Shown here in pieces: positions 12,386 through 23,147 of a stretch of DNA of 64,000 nucleotides. Each line of letters starts with the position of its first letter. Positions within the stretch are counted from its first letter, which is position 1. This stretch comes from Glandiceps talaboti. Its lineage: Eukaryota > Hemichordata > Enteropneusta > Spengelidae. The DNA is taken from assembly GCF_964340395.1 (NCBI RefSeq), contig NC_135549.1, forward strand, positions 35,156,332 through 35,220,331, given 5' to 3'. The translations under genes and the position numbers were made by a program. Under the pieces are notes generated by a model that did not search any database, was not told the origin of the DNA, and saw nothing but the letters and a program-made list of their open reading frames with translations.

Positions 12386-12479
12386 AACGGACTAAGGAAA
12401 TGTAAATAAGCTTTAAATTTTTGTTGCCCCATACCTATTCAGGACTCTCATCTTATGTAGGTGTTTTGAAGCTCTGCTT

Positions 12480-12668
12480 ATAATCTCGCTTACATGTGTA
12501 TCCCATTTTAAGTTGTGGGTTAGATTGAGACCAAAGCATTTGTATACATTTACAACTTATGTCGCTTACATGTGTATCCCATTTTAAGTCGTGGATTAGA
12601 TTGAGACCTAAGCATTTGTATACATTTACAACTTATAATATCGCTTACATGTGTATCCCATTTTAAAG
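12480..12668 (-). repeat. LINE-derived 79-bp tandem repeat (block 1)
   Basis: Two to three copies of a 79-bp unit (CGCTTACATGTGTATCCCAT, then GTGGGTTAGATTGAGACC). On the minus strand the unit reads KWDTHVSDIISCKCIQ, a piece of the LINE reverse-transcriptase ORF whose longer fragment lies at 15955-16570. It has therefore been amplified outside its parent element. Confidence 0.75.
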
Positions 12669-12869
12669 TGTACATGCAAATGTACATACTTTTTTTCGTA
12701 ATTATGTTTATTTTGCCATAAAAATTAAGGAAATCGGGTTTGTAATAGTACAATATAATTCTAACATGAGAAATTGCGCGAAAAATGAGGCACTCTCGGC
12801 TCAGCCACAGAGCACCTTCAGGTAAGTACCTCTAATTTGCATATGGATAGGACGGGATTTGGAACTTTA

Positions 12870-13042
12870 TGACGTCAATGCAGGAACACAAACGCATTCG
12901 TCAGTGTATCTTTACATGCAAAGCCATTATGGTCGAACCAGAAGGTCAACTTCAAAACCCGTTTTCGCCAGAACCCGACATTGAATATTGGTCAGACTCC
13001 TTACAATACACTCCAGCATTAACATCTGATGGTGTGATTTAG
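12870..13042 (+). promoter_or_regulatory. Perfect CRE site upstream of a 37-codon ORF (tentative)
   Basis: TGACGTCA, the full cAMP-response element palindrome, lies at 12870-12877. An ATG at 12929 opens a 37-codon frame rich in Pro, Glu and Ser, with stop at 13040-13042. A GTAAGT donor-like site lies nearby at about 12815. This may be a 5' gene fragment, but nothing downstream confirms it. Confidence 0.2.
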
Positions 13043-13402
13043 CCAAATTCATTCGAACTGACCGCCAGCAGTAACGATAGTTCCTCTGGTAGTGAATGAG
13101 TGAGGAAGGTGTGGTCAACCACAGAGACTGAATGACACTGCTTTATAAGTTTTTTTCCGATGTAAATTTCACAGACAAATGTCGCCATGGCTAGTACACA
13201 TTATATGTAATAGTATACCTGTGTTTAAATATCCATCATGCAAGTTTAGTGCTTGTTTTCTGACTATGCCTTGCTGTCTTATACCGCATATTGTTTATGT
13301 CCTAGTGAAGCCGTGTTGTTTACATAAAGTGAAGGCTGTTATCAGCATCCTTTGTTGACATAACTATTCAATGGGTAGAAAACAGCTCCTGCAGACAATG
13401 TA

Positions 13403-13439
13403 ATCATGGAAGTAGAACCGGGGGTTCTACTTCCATGAT
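13403..13439. other. Short perfect hairpin
   Basis: Arms of 17 bp, ATCATGGAAGTAGAACC and its exact complement, with a 3-nt loop of G. No run of T or histone-type context follows, so no function is assigned. Confidence 0.6.
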
Positions 13440-13639
13440 GTAATCGAAACGAAAATTATCTAATATTTCCATACCCATCAAACATACAGAGATCGAATGA
13501 GAATGGTTTCAAGAGTTCCCCATAATATTCTCTCAAGTTGTTCAAATGTAGCATGTGTGGTAACAGTACATTCGATCTATGACCATTCAAAATCTTCGCG
13601 AAAGTAGACCCATAAATTCGTTAGAGCAGAACATTTTGT

Positions 13640-14300
13640 TTGATAACCATCCCTCTTGAAAGCTATGTGTACACATACTTTATTTCATTTTTTACTGCGT
13701 TCATAACCATCCACACAGTGACATGAAGTGGTTTCATCTTCTTTCAAAGCACGGCCCATGTTCACTGAAGCCGGCCGTACTGTGGTGTATTGTGTATTGT
13801 CTCCGACCATTTTTGTTTGAGTTTTTTTATGGATAGACATGTGTTACGTTGTGGATGTTATGTGACCTGGGAGCGTGAAGCTTAGTGCTGACTGTACTTT
13901 GCTGTGTCCATCCACTTTTGACATGTGATTGGCATGACACAGTAATTGTTCAGGTAGACAAAACAATGGAAACAAAAATAGCAACATTATAATGAGCGTT
14001 GCGTCTTTTTACTTTGATATGATTGCGACGATGTACATGTGATGTGTCACAATGAAAACGATTGACTCCCAGCAACATGGAAATCAAAACATACAATCGG
14101 ACTACGCATTGTTTAAAAACAAATGCTATCGTAGTGAAAATATTTTATGAAGCTAACTTGCTTTCTTGAAAACATCATTTCAAATTATTTCATTTGTTTT
14201 CCTTTTTTCGCTTTGATCATGGCTACACTGTTGGCGTGGAGAACCCCGGCCCCAGTCACATTTACCGGCTTTCACTGTATGGCATCACTGCCTTCACCCA
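13640..14300 (+). repeat. Dispersed repeat family R1, copy 1
   Basis: Shares ordered phrases with the copies at 17930, 18760 and 55795: CCATCCACACAGTGACA, GTTGCGTCTTTTTA, CAATCGGACTACGCATT, TTGCTTTCTT and CTTTGATCATGGC. It has no recognisable coding; the open frame at 14147 lies within the repeat. Confidence 0.65.
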
Positions 14301-15954
14301 ATATTACCTACTCAGTTATATCACTCGGAAATGTGTGTAGGGTGATCGTTTCACTGCGGGTGCTGCTGACAAAACATCAAGGAACCATTGTTGTCGGAAG
14401 ACTAAACTGGTACACCACAATATGTACAGTTACAGATAATACTATATGGCAAGCGTAATTAATAATTCATAAGTAAACATTACACAAAGGCTTAGAACGC
14501 TTTTGTAACATGTGGGACCTCGACACCTTTCGTGAGCTGGTTGAGGTGCCGAAGTTAGTCAAAGCACTGGGGGTTTAAGGCATTTGTAAGGGGGCAAGTA
14601 TTTTTGCGACTTTCTTGCCAATGCGCACAATATTTAGAGGTATGAATGCAATTTCATTTATTTTTATTGCAAAATAAACAAAATTATCAACCTTTACATG
14701 TACACTTTAAGTTGTGGGTTAGATTGAGACCTAAGCATCTGTATACATTTGAGGAGTATTTCTATGAAAAATAAGCACTGATTTCCTTTGGTAAATGGTT
14801 GCCTAAGTACAATGAATCCACAGATGTCTAAATCGCAAGCAATCATGGAACTGAGATGACGTGGGGAACGGTTATTTACATCTAGGGAATTACATAACAT
14901 ATCCATGGCCGATACCTGTATTTGAACTAAAACCTGTTCTGTATCTCTTTGTAACATCGTTATTATAATATATTGTTGCTAGCGGTTCGTTTATGGTATT
15001 CTCTTTCGATATAGCAACTTAACTTCTAGCAGGGAATTAGCTAGCAAGAGGTACTCTCAGAATCACTGCACAGGGACTAGACCAAGATATGACTACAAGA
15101 TGATTTATTGATCAGCACTGGCTCAAACACCACTTCAACACAGGTTCGGGAGATATAAAAATCTACCCAACAAGTCCCAAGCTACTATCCATCACTCCAC
15201 CCATATCTCTCTATATCTCTAGTTACAATAGTTATCCTATCTTATAGCCCAGAAAAGGGGCGTTTCTCGATATGCAACGCATATTAATATCACAACACAA
15301 TTCTTATTCTAAATCTGCATCCGGCGTCGAGACGTTTCAAACATCCGATTGGTTGGGAGTTTACTATATTTACATATGATCACATGATATTCAAATTATC
15401 ATTGCCACGCATCAATGTTCGTTGCCATCTTAACAAATACTTTCTATAACAATATATTCTTATGACAGTCAATGCCGACTATGAATGCATACAAATTCTA
15501 TTCCTTTGAAATTGTAATAAGTTTGTTTGACATTTAGCCGACATCGATGTCTCCAGACATCCAGTCTCTTCTTTGAAAGCTAATCTAATGGTTCCCTTTG
15601 TTTCAAGCCCAGCACTCTAACTTGAACTTGATACTATAACTAACAAAAGCTATAATAACATTACCGGAGATTAGGTTTTAGATACTTATTGTTCTCGCTA
15701 CTAATAGCATTTTCCATTGTTTCTTCTAATTGTATTCTTTTGTTATTCACGTGTCTTTGTACTTGATTGGAATGTTCCCTTTTGTAGTTATAATTGTGTG
15801 TTGGTTTTGCTAAAGTGCTTGGCCAAAAACAATAGGATCCATTATATCGATACATTTGTACTTCTGTATTAGAATTTCGCCTGTTTCCAAATTTATCAAC
15901 CTAAAATCAGTTAATATCTTTTACTATATTTTCATATAAAAAAATGTATGTAAC
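14301..15954. other. Non-coding, one stray LINE-derived unit
   Basis: A partial copy of the 79-bp LINE-derived unit (AAGTTGTGGGTTAGATTGAG) lies near 14708-14753. The rest has no supported feature. Confidence 0.4.
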
Positions 15955-16568
15955 AATATAATATCACTTACATGTGTATCCCATTTTAAGTAGTGGGTTA
16001 GATTGAGACCTAAGCATTTGTATACATTTACAACTAATAGTATCACTTACATGTGTATCCCATTTTAAGTTGTGGGTTAGATTGAGACCTAAGCATTTGT
16101 ATACATTTACAACTTATAATATCGCTTACATGTGTATCCCATTTTAAGTTGTGGGTTAGATTGAGACCTAAGCATTTGTATACATTTGTAACTTTTAAGG
16201 TCGATTGACCAATTACAAGGGGAGAAAGATGGACATCAGACCTTGAAAAACACAACCTCATTTCTTTGCATTTCTTTGGGTTTAAACTCATATTGTTGTA
16301 AGAAGACCACTCATGAATTCTCTTGAGATATGGTTGTAACCTAGACTTACTTGTATCATTGCAGTGAAAGCGTTCAGATACTGTGGTATCATCCATAAAA
16401 ATAAAGTTTGAGTTTACAGTGGAAACCTGGATATCATTAATCATCAAAATGAATAGAATAGGGCCGAGTTTTGTTCTTTGTGATACTCCAGCTTTGACAT
16501 GTTGCCATGTTGAGGATGAATCATTCAAAGCAACCCTTTGCTTCCTGTCTGTGAGAAAGTGAGCAACC

Positions 16569-16570
<2 letters not shown>
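15955..16570 (-). mobile_element. LINE fragment (reverse transcriptase) with tandem 79-bp tail
   Basis: The minus strand carries part of a non-LTR reverse transcriptase: FLTDRKQRVALNDSSSTWQ, then GVSQRTKLGPILFILMIND (the GxPQGxxLGP palm region), then FMDDTTVSE, matching the catalytic F/YxDD box, followed by NNMSLNPKKCKEM and YKCLGLNLTHNLKWDTHVSD. The 5' side ends abruptly at a (TTA)n microsatellite, and the 3' side dissolves into three copies of a 79-bp unit made from its own coding sequence (starting near 15962, 16041 and 16120). Endonuclease, thumb and tail are missing, so it is a dead fragment. Confidence 0.85.

Positions 16571-16609
<39 letters not shown>
16571..16609. repeat. (TTA)n microsatellite
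   Basis: Thirteen TTA units at the truncated 5' edge of the LINE fragment. Confidence 0.98.
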
Positions 16610-16610
<1 letters not shown>

Positions 16611-17929
16611 AAGTGAAGGGGTTTAAATAGTATATAATAATAAAGCATTGTGTGAGAGACAATTTAGAGGAATGGTGCCTGTTGGTCCTATTGTCAATAA
16701 AAGACAAAATACATTTTCCTTAGGAGGCAACATTTTGGGGCAATTTATGGCAATTACGATTTGGCAAAGGACAAAGGGTCACATTTTAGACCAAGCAAAA
16801 TCGAATATAATGCAAAGTGGACCCGTTTTAGACTCTTGAGTTCGAAAAAACCCTGATCCCATTTCAGACCAAATGACTTGAAAACGAACCCAAAAGGTCG
16901 GCACATCAATGTATACTCAAATAAGGGAGTAGCCCCCCCCCCCCCCCGATATTTGTCTGAACAGCTCGCATCATGACCAAGCAATATATTGTTCTGTTAT
17001 GATTTATAATGTTGCCGATAACATTCCCTGAAAACAATATTTGCAATGAGTCCTACTACATTTGTGTAATATTATTATTCCCAAAGCGCTGACAGGCGCT
17101 TAGAGCTGTGCGAGTGTGATAAAATTGAGCCAGGTTTTTGAGCTATTGGTACTTATTTTATTGTTCACAATATATTTGTGTGCCGTTGTGGTGGAGTCAA
17201 ATGATGTATCCTTTCGTTGCAAAACTTGGCCTCAGATTTCTGTTTGCTATGAAGACAGGTGTACTTGATATTTAAGGATCATTTACAGAAATAATAGTTA
17301 CCAACGCAACGTTAGATTTGTTTACGAATTACGTCGCTGTACCCATCATCAATGTCGCTTATCAGATGTCACACTAAATGATTGTGTTGCTTCCCATCAG
17401 AAAATTTAACTGAAGGTAAGGGAAATTTTGATCGTAACATATTCAGTCATGAAATCATCAGGTTTCTGGCAATTTCCATGACTTGTTTAGAAAGATTACA
17501 GTTCAATAATATTTGGAAGCAACAGCTTTGAAGTTAGCGCTAAACATTACGTGATAACAATCAATCCCAGTCAACCAGATGCACATGGTGGTATGTTTGT
17601 GCCTCATGTGTATGGTACCGGACGGACTAGCCTGTCTATCAGTGTCACATTTTGCTTCTTATCTTCAAGATGTTTTAAGAAAATGAAAATAGTCGTCTGA
17701 TCAACAGAATTTCTCTTCCACTGAAGTTTAGACAACATTTAGTTGTATTCTCATGTAAACGTCGTTGGTCATGCATGATATGTCACACTGACCTCGTTTC
17801 CTTCGACGTCTTTATGAAACTAGGTCAAGGGTTAAATTCACCGAGAACGAACACTTTCGCTACATTGCTAGTCTTGTTTTGCCACGTAATCATCAAATAT
17901 TTTCCAGATAATTATGAATAAATTTCTTA
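16610..17929. other. Non-coding; poly-C run
   Basis: A homopolymer of about 15 C lies at 16933-16947. The preceding 250 bp (CAAAGGGTCACATTTTAGAC, CTGATCCCATTTCAGACC) looks like an old dispersed repeat. No gene was seen. Confidence 0.4.
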
Positions 17930-18560
17930 TTTTACACTTTGGGATTTTTAGTTTTGTCTGATAACCAGCCACCTTGAATACTATGTACTCATTTTATTTC
18001 ACTTTCTCTTGATTGGGTTCATTACCATCCACACAGTGACACGAAGCAGTTTCATTGTCTTTCAAAAACGTACCCGTCCCTTTCGTACTGAAGACTTACT
18101 GTATATGGAGCGTGGTGTATCGTGTACGACTATATTTGCCTTGTATTAGTTGTAAAATGAAATAAAATTTGAACATGCTGAACAGAACTTTGGCCAGGCA
18201 TGTCTTATTTTTGTTTTATTTATTTATTTTTTTGTTTTGACGTAACTGTACTGTATTGTGTCTATATGAACCTGTGTTTGCCATGATCCAGGTACGTAGA
18301 CACAACAATGGCCGGCAACACTGAATTGCAACATCAGTACAGTGTTGCGTCTTTTTATGTTGATTTCGACAATGATTCATGCTATGTATCAAAATAAAAG
18401 CAATCGACTTTCCGTAGTCTGTTTGAAAGCAAGACAGACAATCGGACTACGCATTATTGTTCAAAAACAAAAACAAAACATTATCATGAAGCTGACTTGC
18501 CTTCTTTATATCAGTTCAAACACAATTTTCGATTTCACTTTGATCATGAGCCACAACCGG
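17930..18560 (+). repeat. Dispersed repeat family R1, copy 2
   Basis: The same phrase order as copy 1: GATAACCAGCCACCTTGAA, CCATCCACACAGTGACAC, GTTGCGTCTTTTTATG, CAATCGGACTACGCATT, CTTGCCTTCTTTAT and CACTTTGATCATG. Confidence 0.65.
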
Positions 18561-18759
18561 CCGGGGAACTCCTAAATCGGTCAGGGAACTCAGTTATATT
18601 TACATGCTTACTGGCTCGGTAAAGGTTATTATTGTGATGGGCAAGTATAGTGTGTATACTAGTATTTTTTTAGAGTGTTGTGTTTTTTGGTTCATTGTGC
18701 ACGATTGAAATAGAAACAGGTGAAATGCACATAAAATTGTAAGTGCTAATTCGTATTGG

Positions 18760-19170
18760 GGAAGGCAACGAGGTCAAGTCAAGTAATCTTTCAAAAAACT
18801 ACCCGAAACAGTGTGTCATGGTGCCGTATATCGTCTACCACTATTTTTGTCTCCTAAAATAAAATATAATTTGAACATGCTGAAGAGAACTATGGCTAGG
18901 CATGTCTTACAGTGCAATTTTTTGTTTCATTTATTTATTCATTTTGTTTTGATTTTTGATGTGGGAGCGTGAGGTATTCACTGCACTGTGCGTCTGTGCT
19001 ATGTCCATATGAACGTGTTTTCGCCGCGATGTGTGTAATTTTCCAGGTAGACACAACATCACTGTTGCGTCTTTTTAAATTGACTGCGTCAGTGGTACAT
19101 GGTATTGTATCAAAAAAAGCAATCAACTCTCGGTAGTCTGCTTGGAAGCAAGACAAACAATCCAGACTAC
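18760..19170 (+). repeat. Dispersed repeat family R1, copy 3 (partial)
   Basis: Shares TTTGAACATGCTGAA, GGCATGTCTTA, TGTTGCGTCTTTTTAAATTG and TCTCGGTAGTCTGCTTGGA with copies 1 and 2; the 3' part is missing. Confidence 0.6.
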
Positions 19171-19553
19171 CATGCATTACAAAATATTTGCAATGCCCCT
19201 TTCTGTTTTTAAGTCAACTTCGTGTAAATTTTAGCAACTTGTAAATTAATAATTATTCCTAGTCGTTCGGCAAAGTCATGTAAACAATAAACTAGTAAGT
19301 TGGTTGCTTTCATTGCCTATCATTTTGTGTATATGATGTGTGTACGGCACACCTCGTACTGCATGCTGCATACACACATAAATGCAGTGCACATAACATG
19401 CGTGATTCGCGTGATAACTATAGCTACATTGTAATACATTCTAGTGACGTCAGTCGTCTTGCACGCGCAAAATATTACAGTCGCCATCTTGATAATTCTG
19501 CACTTGTCAGCAATCTTCACGACTGAGAAATTCTGGATATTTATGCTAACAAG

Positions 19554-19824
19554 CTACAGAACATACAAAACAGTGTTGGGGGTAAAAGGTCAATCTTTAT
19601 TGACAACACAACTCTGCAAAGGCAGAAAAAAAAATTTCTTTTACACTGGCAAGCAAATATGCTTGAAAACAACAATGGCTGCTAACCATGCGGCAGCCTC
19701 GTACCAGCATAAAATGCCAATAAACGTAGTCTATTGTAAACTTTATGCTAACATTACAAACTACAGAACATACAAAACAGTGTTGGGGGTAAAAGGTCAA
19801 TCTTTATTGACAACACAACTCTGC
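19554..19824 (-). repeat. Split direct repeats of the DIRS-like element
   Basis: Two exact copies of a 64-bp sequence beginning CTACAGAACATACAAAACAG and ending ACAACACAACTCTGC flank a 143-bp spacer. They lie on the 3' side of the recombinase gene. Confidence 0.85.
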
Positions 19825-19880
19825 CAAACCCCCAACACAAGACTAACACTTACATACAATAGTTTACTAGCCACACCAAC

Positions 19881-20900
19881 CTAAATATTCATGGCTACTG
19901 ACATTGCCTTGACCGTTTTCTGTTTTGTTTCATCTTTAAAGTGAATATACCTCTCAAACGCATTGGATTTCCAGTCTCCTTGTTGTTTGATTAACAAAGG
20001 GGGGATGCCAATACTGAATGCAAAAGAGGCACCCCCTCTGCGAAAAGAGTGACCAGAATATTTTGTTGTGTCATAGCCCGCTGACTTCAACACAATTTTG
20101 AGTAATTTTACAAATTTGTCATGTGATAGGCACTGGAGCACCTGTTTTTGTCCGGTGGTTGCGTACATGAATAGTGGGTCGTCAGGCTTGGCCGACTGCG
20201 TATGAGAAAACATGGAATGTAAGGCCTCAACTGGGCAAAGTGGTGAGTTAGGAATGCTTGGAATGGGGATTTGCAAGATCCTTTGACCAAACTGAATTGT
20301 CTTAGTGTGTCTAAGGGTAAGGATAGCGCCCTCTGGTTTAAAGGCAACATCCTTCCTACATAGTGATTTACTTGGATCATGAACTTTAACAGATTTGTTT
20401 AGCAGGGTTGATTTTCTGGCAAATGTCACAAAAGCTACAATGCATGCACACCAGAATGTTACATTGACAGGGATGCTCATGTCTAACCGTTGATAAATAT
20501 CCTTTAAAATATATAGTGTTATTAGTAGTTTTTGCACTGGTGGTGTACCATGCAAACGATTGATGCCACGCTTTACCATATCTAGGAACCAGTTATTTTC
20601 CATGGGATTAGGCAGTCCTGATTCCTCGTGCATAATGCGAATAATATTTAAATAACAAGCAATGCTTGATGGTTTTAAAGTTCTTGAAAGAAAAACCGCA
20701 TATCTACAAATTGTCAATGTGTCAGCTGGTACTGGTTTGAAACCAAAGAAAAGACAAAAACGTAGGTATGTATCACGATGAGTTTTATATGTTTTCCTTG
20801 TAGATTCGGCATAAGCTGAACGTTTATATGCCATTATTTCCTGGTCCAGGGGTGTACTTGGTCCTGGAAAGGTCATGTAAAAGCAATTGATAACTCTCAT
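19881..20900 (-). CDS. Tyrosine recombinase of the DIRS-like element
   Basis: About 330 residues. The N-terminal part (YAESTRKTYKTHRDTYLRFC) resembles the SAM-like DNA-binding domain of tyrosine recombinases. The catalytic part carries GHSFRRGGASFAF (the H-x-x-R box), LIKQQGDWKSNAFERYI with the terminal Tyr in a WKSxAFxxYI context, and an upstream FARKSTLL that supplies the first Arg. Such enzymes integrate circular cDNA without target duplication. The frame overlaps the RNase H region slightly, as is usual in this group. Likely an Ngaro/DIRS relative; the exact clade is not decided. Confidence 0.88.
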   Translation of the reverse strand: MRVINCFYMTFPGPSTPLDQEIMAYKRSAYAESTRKTYKTHRDTYLRFCLFFGFKPVPADTLTICRYAVFLSRTLKPSSIACYLNIIRIMHEESGLPNPMENNWFLDMVKRGINRLHGTPPVQKLLITLYILKDIYQRLDMSIPVNVTFWCACIVAFVTFARKSTLLNKSVKVHDPSKSLCRKDVAFKPEGAILTLRHTKTIQFGQRILQIPIPSIPNSPLCPVEALHSMFSHTQSAKPDDPLFMYATTGQKQVLQCLSHDKFVKLLKIVLKSAGYDTTKYSGHSFRRGGASFAFSIGIPPLLIKQQGDWKSNAFERYIHFKDETKQKTVKAMSVAMNI

Positions 20901-21705
20901 AAGTCATATTTTTTGGCCACCAGGAACTAACTGAAATGGACTCCATGGCATATCTCTTTAGGAAGTCCATCGCAATAAAGTATTGTCTAATTTCATGCAA
21001 TCTTGACAAGGAGTCTGCTAAATTCTCTTTTGAGGGAACATAACGAGCAGTAATTTGAAAATTTGAGATGGCAGAGAGCCAGAAAATACCTCGTAACCAT
21101 GCCATAGCTGGTTTGTTATGGCTGGTACCAGAGTTAATCATATACATTGTTGCCATGTTATCTGTGTAGACTACCACATGTTTGTTTTTCCACAGATGAT
21201 GCCATCGCTCACATGCTAACACAACAGCATAAAGTTCCTTTAGTGTTATATGGTAACTTGCCACTTCTGGGAAATCCGCCGCCCAATTGGTGTAGAACCA
21301 GTCAGTTTTAAAGTACCCCGCGCCACTGATAATGCATGCATCAGTTGAAAATTCCTGTATGGGCAACGGTTGCTTTTCAATGAAAAAGGCCGTACCATTG
21401 AAAACATTACATAGGTCTTTCCACCACCTGATATCCGCTTTCGCCTGTTGATTGAGTCGCACATGGTGATGCTGCAGTCGCACCGAAGACATTAAATCAA
21501 TCAAACGCCTCACGAATGTACGCCCCCCACGTACCACTTTTGACGCCCAGCTCAATTTTCCGATAAGTTGCTGCAATTCACGTTTAGTCGCCCGTTTTTT
21601 GCCATCCCAAAGTGAGAGACTTTTGTTTAGTTCCGCTAGTTTTTTGTCATCGAATGACAGGGTTTGTTTACGGTGTTTATTTGTATGCCAAGAAATGTTA
21701 AACAC
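20824..21705 (-). CDS. RNase H region of the DIRS-like element
   Basis: About 290 residues. A tether or connection part (KLAELNKSLSLWDGKKRATK, LIGKLSWASKVVRGG, RWWKDL) leads to an RNase H fold: FSTDACIISGAGYF (first Asp), TLKELYAVVLACE (Glu), VVYTDNMATMYMIN (second Asp) and ENLADSLSR at the end. This is the usual DIRS RT-RH tail. It overlaps the tyrosine recombinase frame by under 80 bp. Confidence 0.85.
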   Translation of the reverse strand: MFNISWHTNKHRKQTLSFDDKKLAELNKSLSLWDGKKRATKRELQQLIGKLSWASKVVRGGRTFVRRLIDLMSSVRLQHHHVRLNQQAKADIRWWKDLCNVFNGTAFFIEKQPLPIQEFSTDACIISGAGYFKTDWFYTNWAADFPEVASYHITLKELYAVVLACERWHHLWKNKHVVVYTDNMATMYMINSGTSHNKPAMAWLRGIFWLSAISNFQITARYVPSKENLADSLSRLHEIRQYFIAMDFLKRYAMESISVSSWWPKNMTYESYQLLLHDLSRTKYTPGPGNNGI

Positions 21706-22451
21706 TGTGTAGGAGCAACAACCTTCTGTTGATTCACAGTGAATCCTAAGTCTCGCAGTAGTTTTAGTAATATACTGTATGCTTGATCACACATTGATTT
21801 ACAGTCTGCAACTATTAAGAAGTCATCTAAGTACACAATAGTTGCTTTGTAGCCTCTTCTTTTCATCATGCGCACCACACTTTGAGCAATTTTATTGAAA
21901 ATCTCTGGACTTTTTGCCGCACCGAACGGTAATTTTGCGTCAACCATGTAAGTCCAGGAGTTATCACCTTCAAACCAATATTTCAACCCTGTAGCCCGTT
22001 GGGAGTCCCTACTGATGGGAACATGCCTGTATGCTGATTTTAAATCAATTTTTGCCATGTATGAGTTTTTGTTGCAAAGTTTTACTGCTGAGTCTATTGT
22101 TTCATAAGAAAATGTCTCTGTAGTTGCTTTTGAGTTCACACCTTTGCCAGCTGGTCTGCTGCAATCATGAATAAGTCTAATTTTTCCTGGGTCTGACTTT
22201 GGAATAGTCCCTAAACTGCTGATCAGTATGGGTTTTTCCTGTGTCACAACATAGTTACCTTGTTTAATTTCTTCGCGTAATTGTTTCTCAACTGCTTGTC
22301 TAAAATTATCAGACGTGGCTGATTGGTAGTTTGCCCTATCAACTTGTTCCAATGGGCTACAGGGGTCAATAATATCAAATCCATGCTTGATTCCATGCAA
22401 AATAAAATTTCTGTCTGTATCAGCAGCAAGTTCTTGCTCCCACACATCCAA
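21636..22451 (-). CDS. Reverse transcriptase region of the DIRS-like element
   Basis: About 270 residues with the fingers and palm of a DIRS/LTR-type reverse transcriptase: LGTIPKSDPGKIRLIHDCS, KIDLKSAYRHVPISRD (motif A), KLPFGAAKSPEIFN (motif B) and ATIVYLDDFLIV (motif C, YLDD). It ends at LTFLGIQIN, which begins the connection to RNase H. A gag-like gene would be expected upstream but was not found. Confidence 0.88.
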   Translation of the reverse strand: MDVWEQELAADTDRNFILHGIKHGFDIIDPCSPLEQVDRANYQSATSDNFRQAVEKQLREEIKQGNYVVTQEKPILISSLGTIPKSDPGKIRLIHDCSRPAGKGVNSKATTETFSYETIDSAVKLCNKNSYMAKIDLKSAYRHVPISRDSQRATGLKYWFEGDNSWTYMVDAKLPFGAAKSPEIFNKIAQSVVRMMKRRGYKATIVYLDDFLIVADCKSMCDQAYSILLKLLRDLGFTVNQQKVVAPTQCLTFLGIQINTVNKPCHSMTKN

Positions 22452-22524
22452 ACAGTCTGTCAGTGGGCTAGTAACGTTGTCCTATGCACGAGTGGTTGCA
22501 TTTTGAAAATCGCGATGTCTAAAT

Positions 22525-22805
22525 TGGGCACTGTTGAATTTCAGAGTTAAAGTTTACAGAACTGTTGAACACTTGAATTTCAGAGTTAAAGTTTACGGAA
22601 CTGTTGAACACTGTTGAATTTCACAGTTAAAGTTTACAGAACTGTTGAACACTTGAACTTCAGAGCTTAAAGTTTACGGAACTGTTGAACACTGTTGAAT
22701 TTCACAGTTAAAGTTTACAGAACTGTTGAACACTGTTGAACTTCAGAGCTTAAAGTTTACAGAACTGTTGAACACTGTTGAATTTCAGAGTTAAAGTTTA
22801 CGAGT
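22525..22805. repeat. About 41-bp tandem repeat, seven copies
   Basis: Seven units contain AGTTAAAGTTTACRGAACTG plus TTGAACACTGTTGAATTTCA, with CTT/GTT variants that alternate. The array starts just beyond the 5' edge of the DIRS-like element. Confidence 0.9.
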
Positions 22806-22931
22806 TAACCTATATGGGATTCAAGCATGATGATATTGAATACTTGCCATGACATGATGAACAATAATAGAACTATATTGAGAAGAACTTTAATGCAAAC
22901 AAGATAAGTTTAAATCTAAGGAAAGGAGGGA

Positions 22932-23147
22932 TGTAGTGTATACAGAATACATATGACCTTTGACCCTTTGTAAAACAATGCATTGCGCCTGATTACGCGG
23001 GCAATCAAATATATGTTTTGACGACAAGGTATACGTTTAGGAACTTCATGTATTGTAGTAGTGCGTCTTAGTAGTCTGAGTAATAAACCAGTTTAATCCC
23101 ACACCCGAACGTGTCGAGGTTTTATAACGGATACCACACTAGTTACA
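22932..23147 (+). mobile_element. Possible solo LTR (old, tentative)
   Basis: A roughly 216-bp segment begins TGTAGTGTATAC and ends ACTAGTTACA (TG..CA), with AATAAACCAG about 65 bp before the end and GC-richer text after it, the usual LTR build. No clear target duplication was found, and no internal region is present. Confidence 0.3.

Larger units (their letters stand above)
19554..22500 (-). mobile_element. DIRS-like (tyrosine-recombinase) retroelement fossil
   Basis: On the minus strand, reverse transcriptase, RNase H and tyrosine recombinase lie in that order in overlapping frames, the layout known for DIRS/Ngaro/PAT retroelements. Downstream of the recombinase lie two exact 64-bp direct repeats (19554-19617 and 19761-19824) about 207 bp apart, matching the B1-A2-B2 split-repeat end of Ngaro/PAT types. 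No gag-like ORF and no matching A1 repeat was found on the 5' side, so it is 5'-truncated, and the coding part has about one break. The exact identity of the end repeats suggests a fairly young copy. Confidence 0.85.

Noticed and set aside
11057-12409. Overlapping open frames of up to 315 residues in the + strand
   Set aside because: The 49-bp unit is stop-free in all frames on this strand, so the frames are a by-product of the satellite. No conserved domain or start context is present.
14147-14458. 103-residue open frame with a hydrophobic N-terminus
   Set aside because: It lies within dispersed repeat R1, and the related copies at 18484 and 56047 do not keep the frame.
19444-19884. 146-residue + strand frame over the DIRS end repeats
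   Set aside because: It covers the repeat copies and spacer of the element and runs antisense to its genes; no domain.
22932-23147. Complete LTR retroelement around the TG..CA segment
   Set aside because: No second LTR or internal coding region lies nearby.
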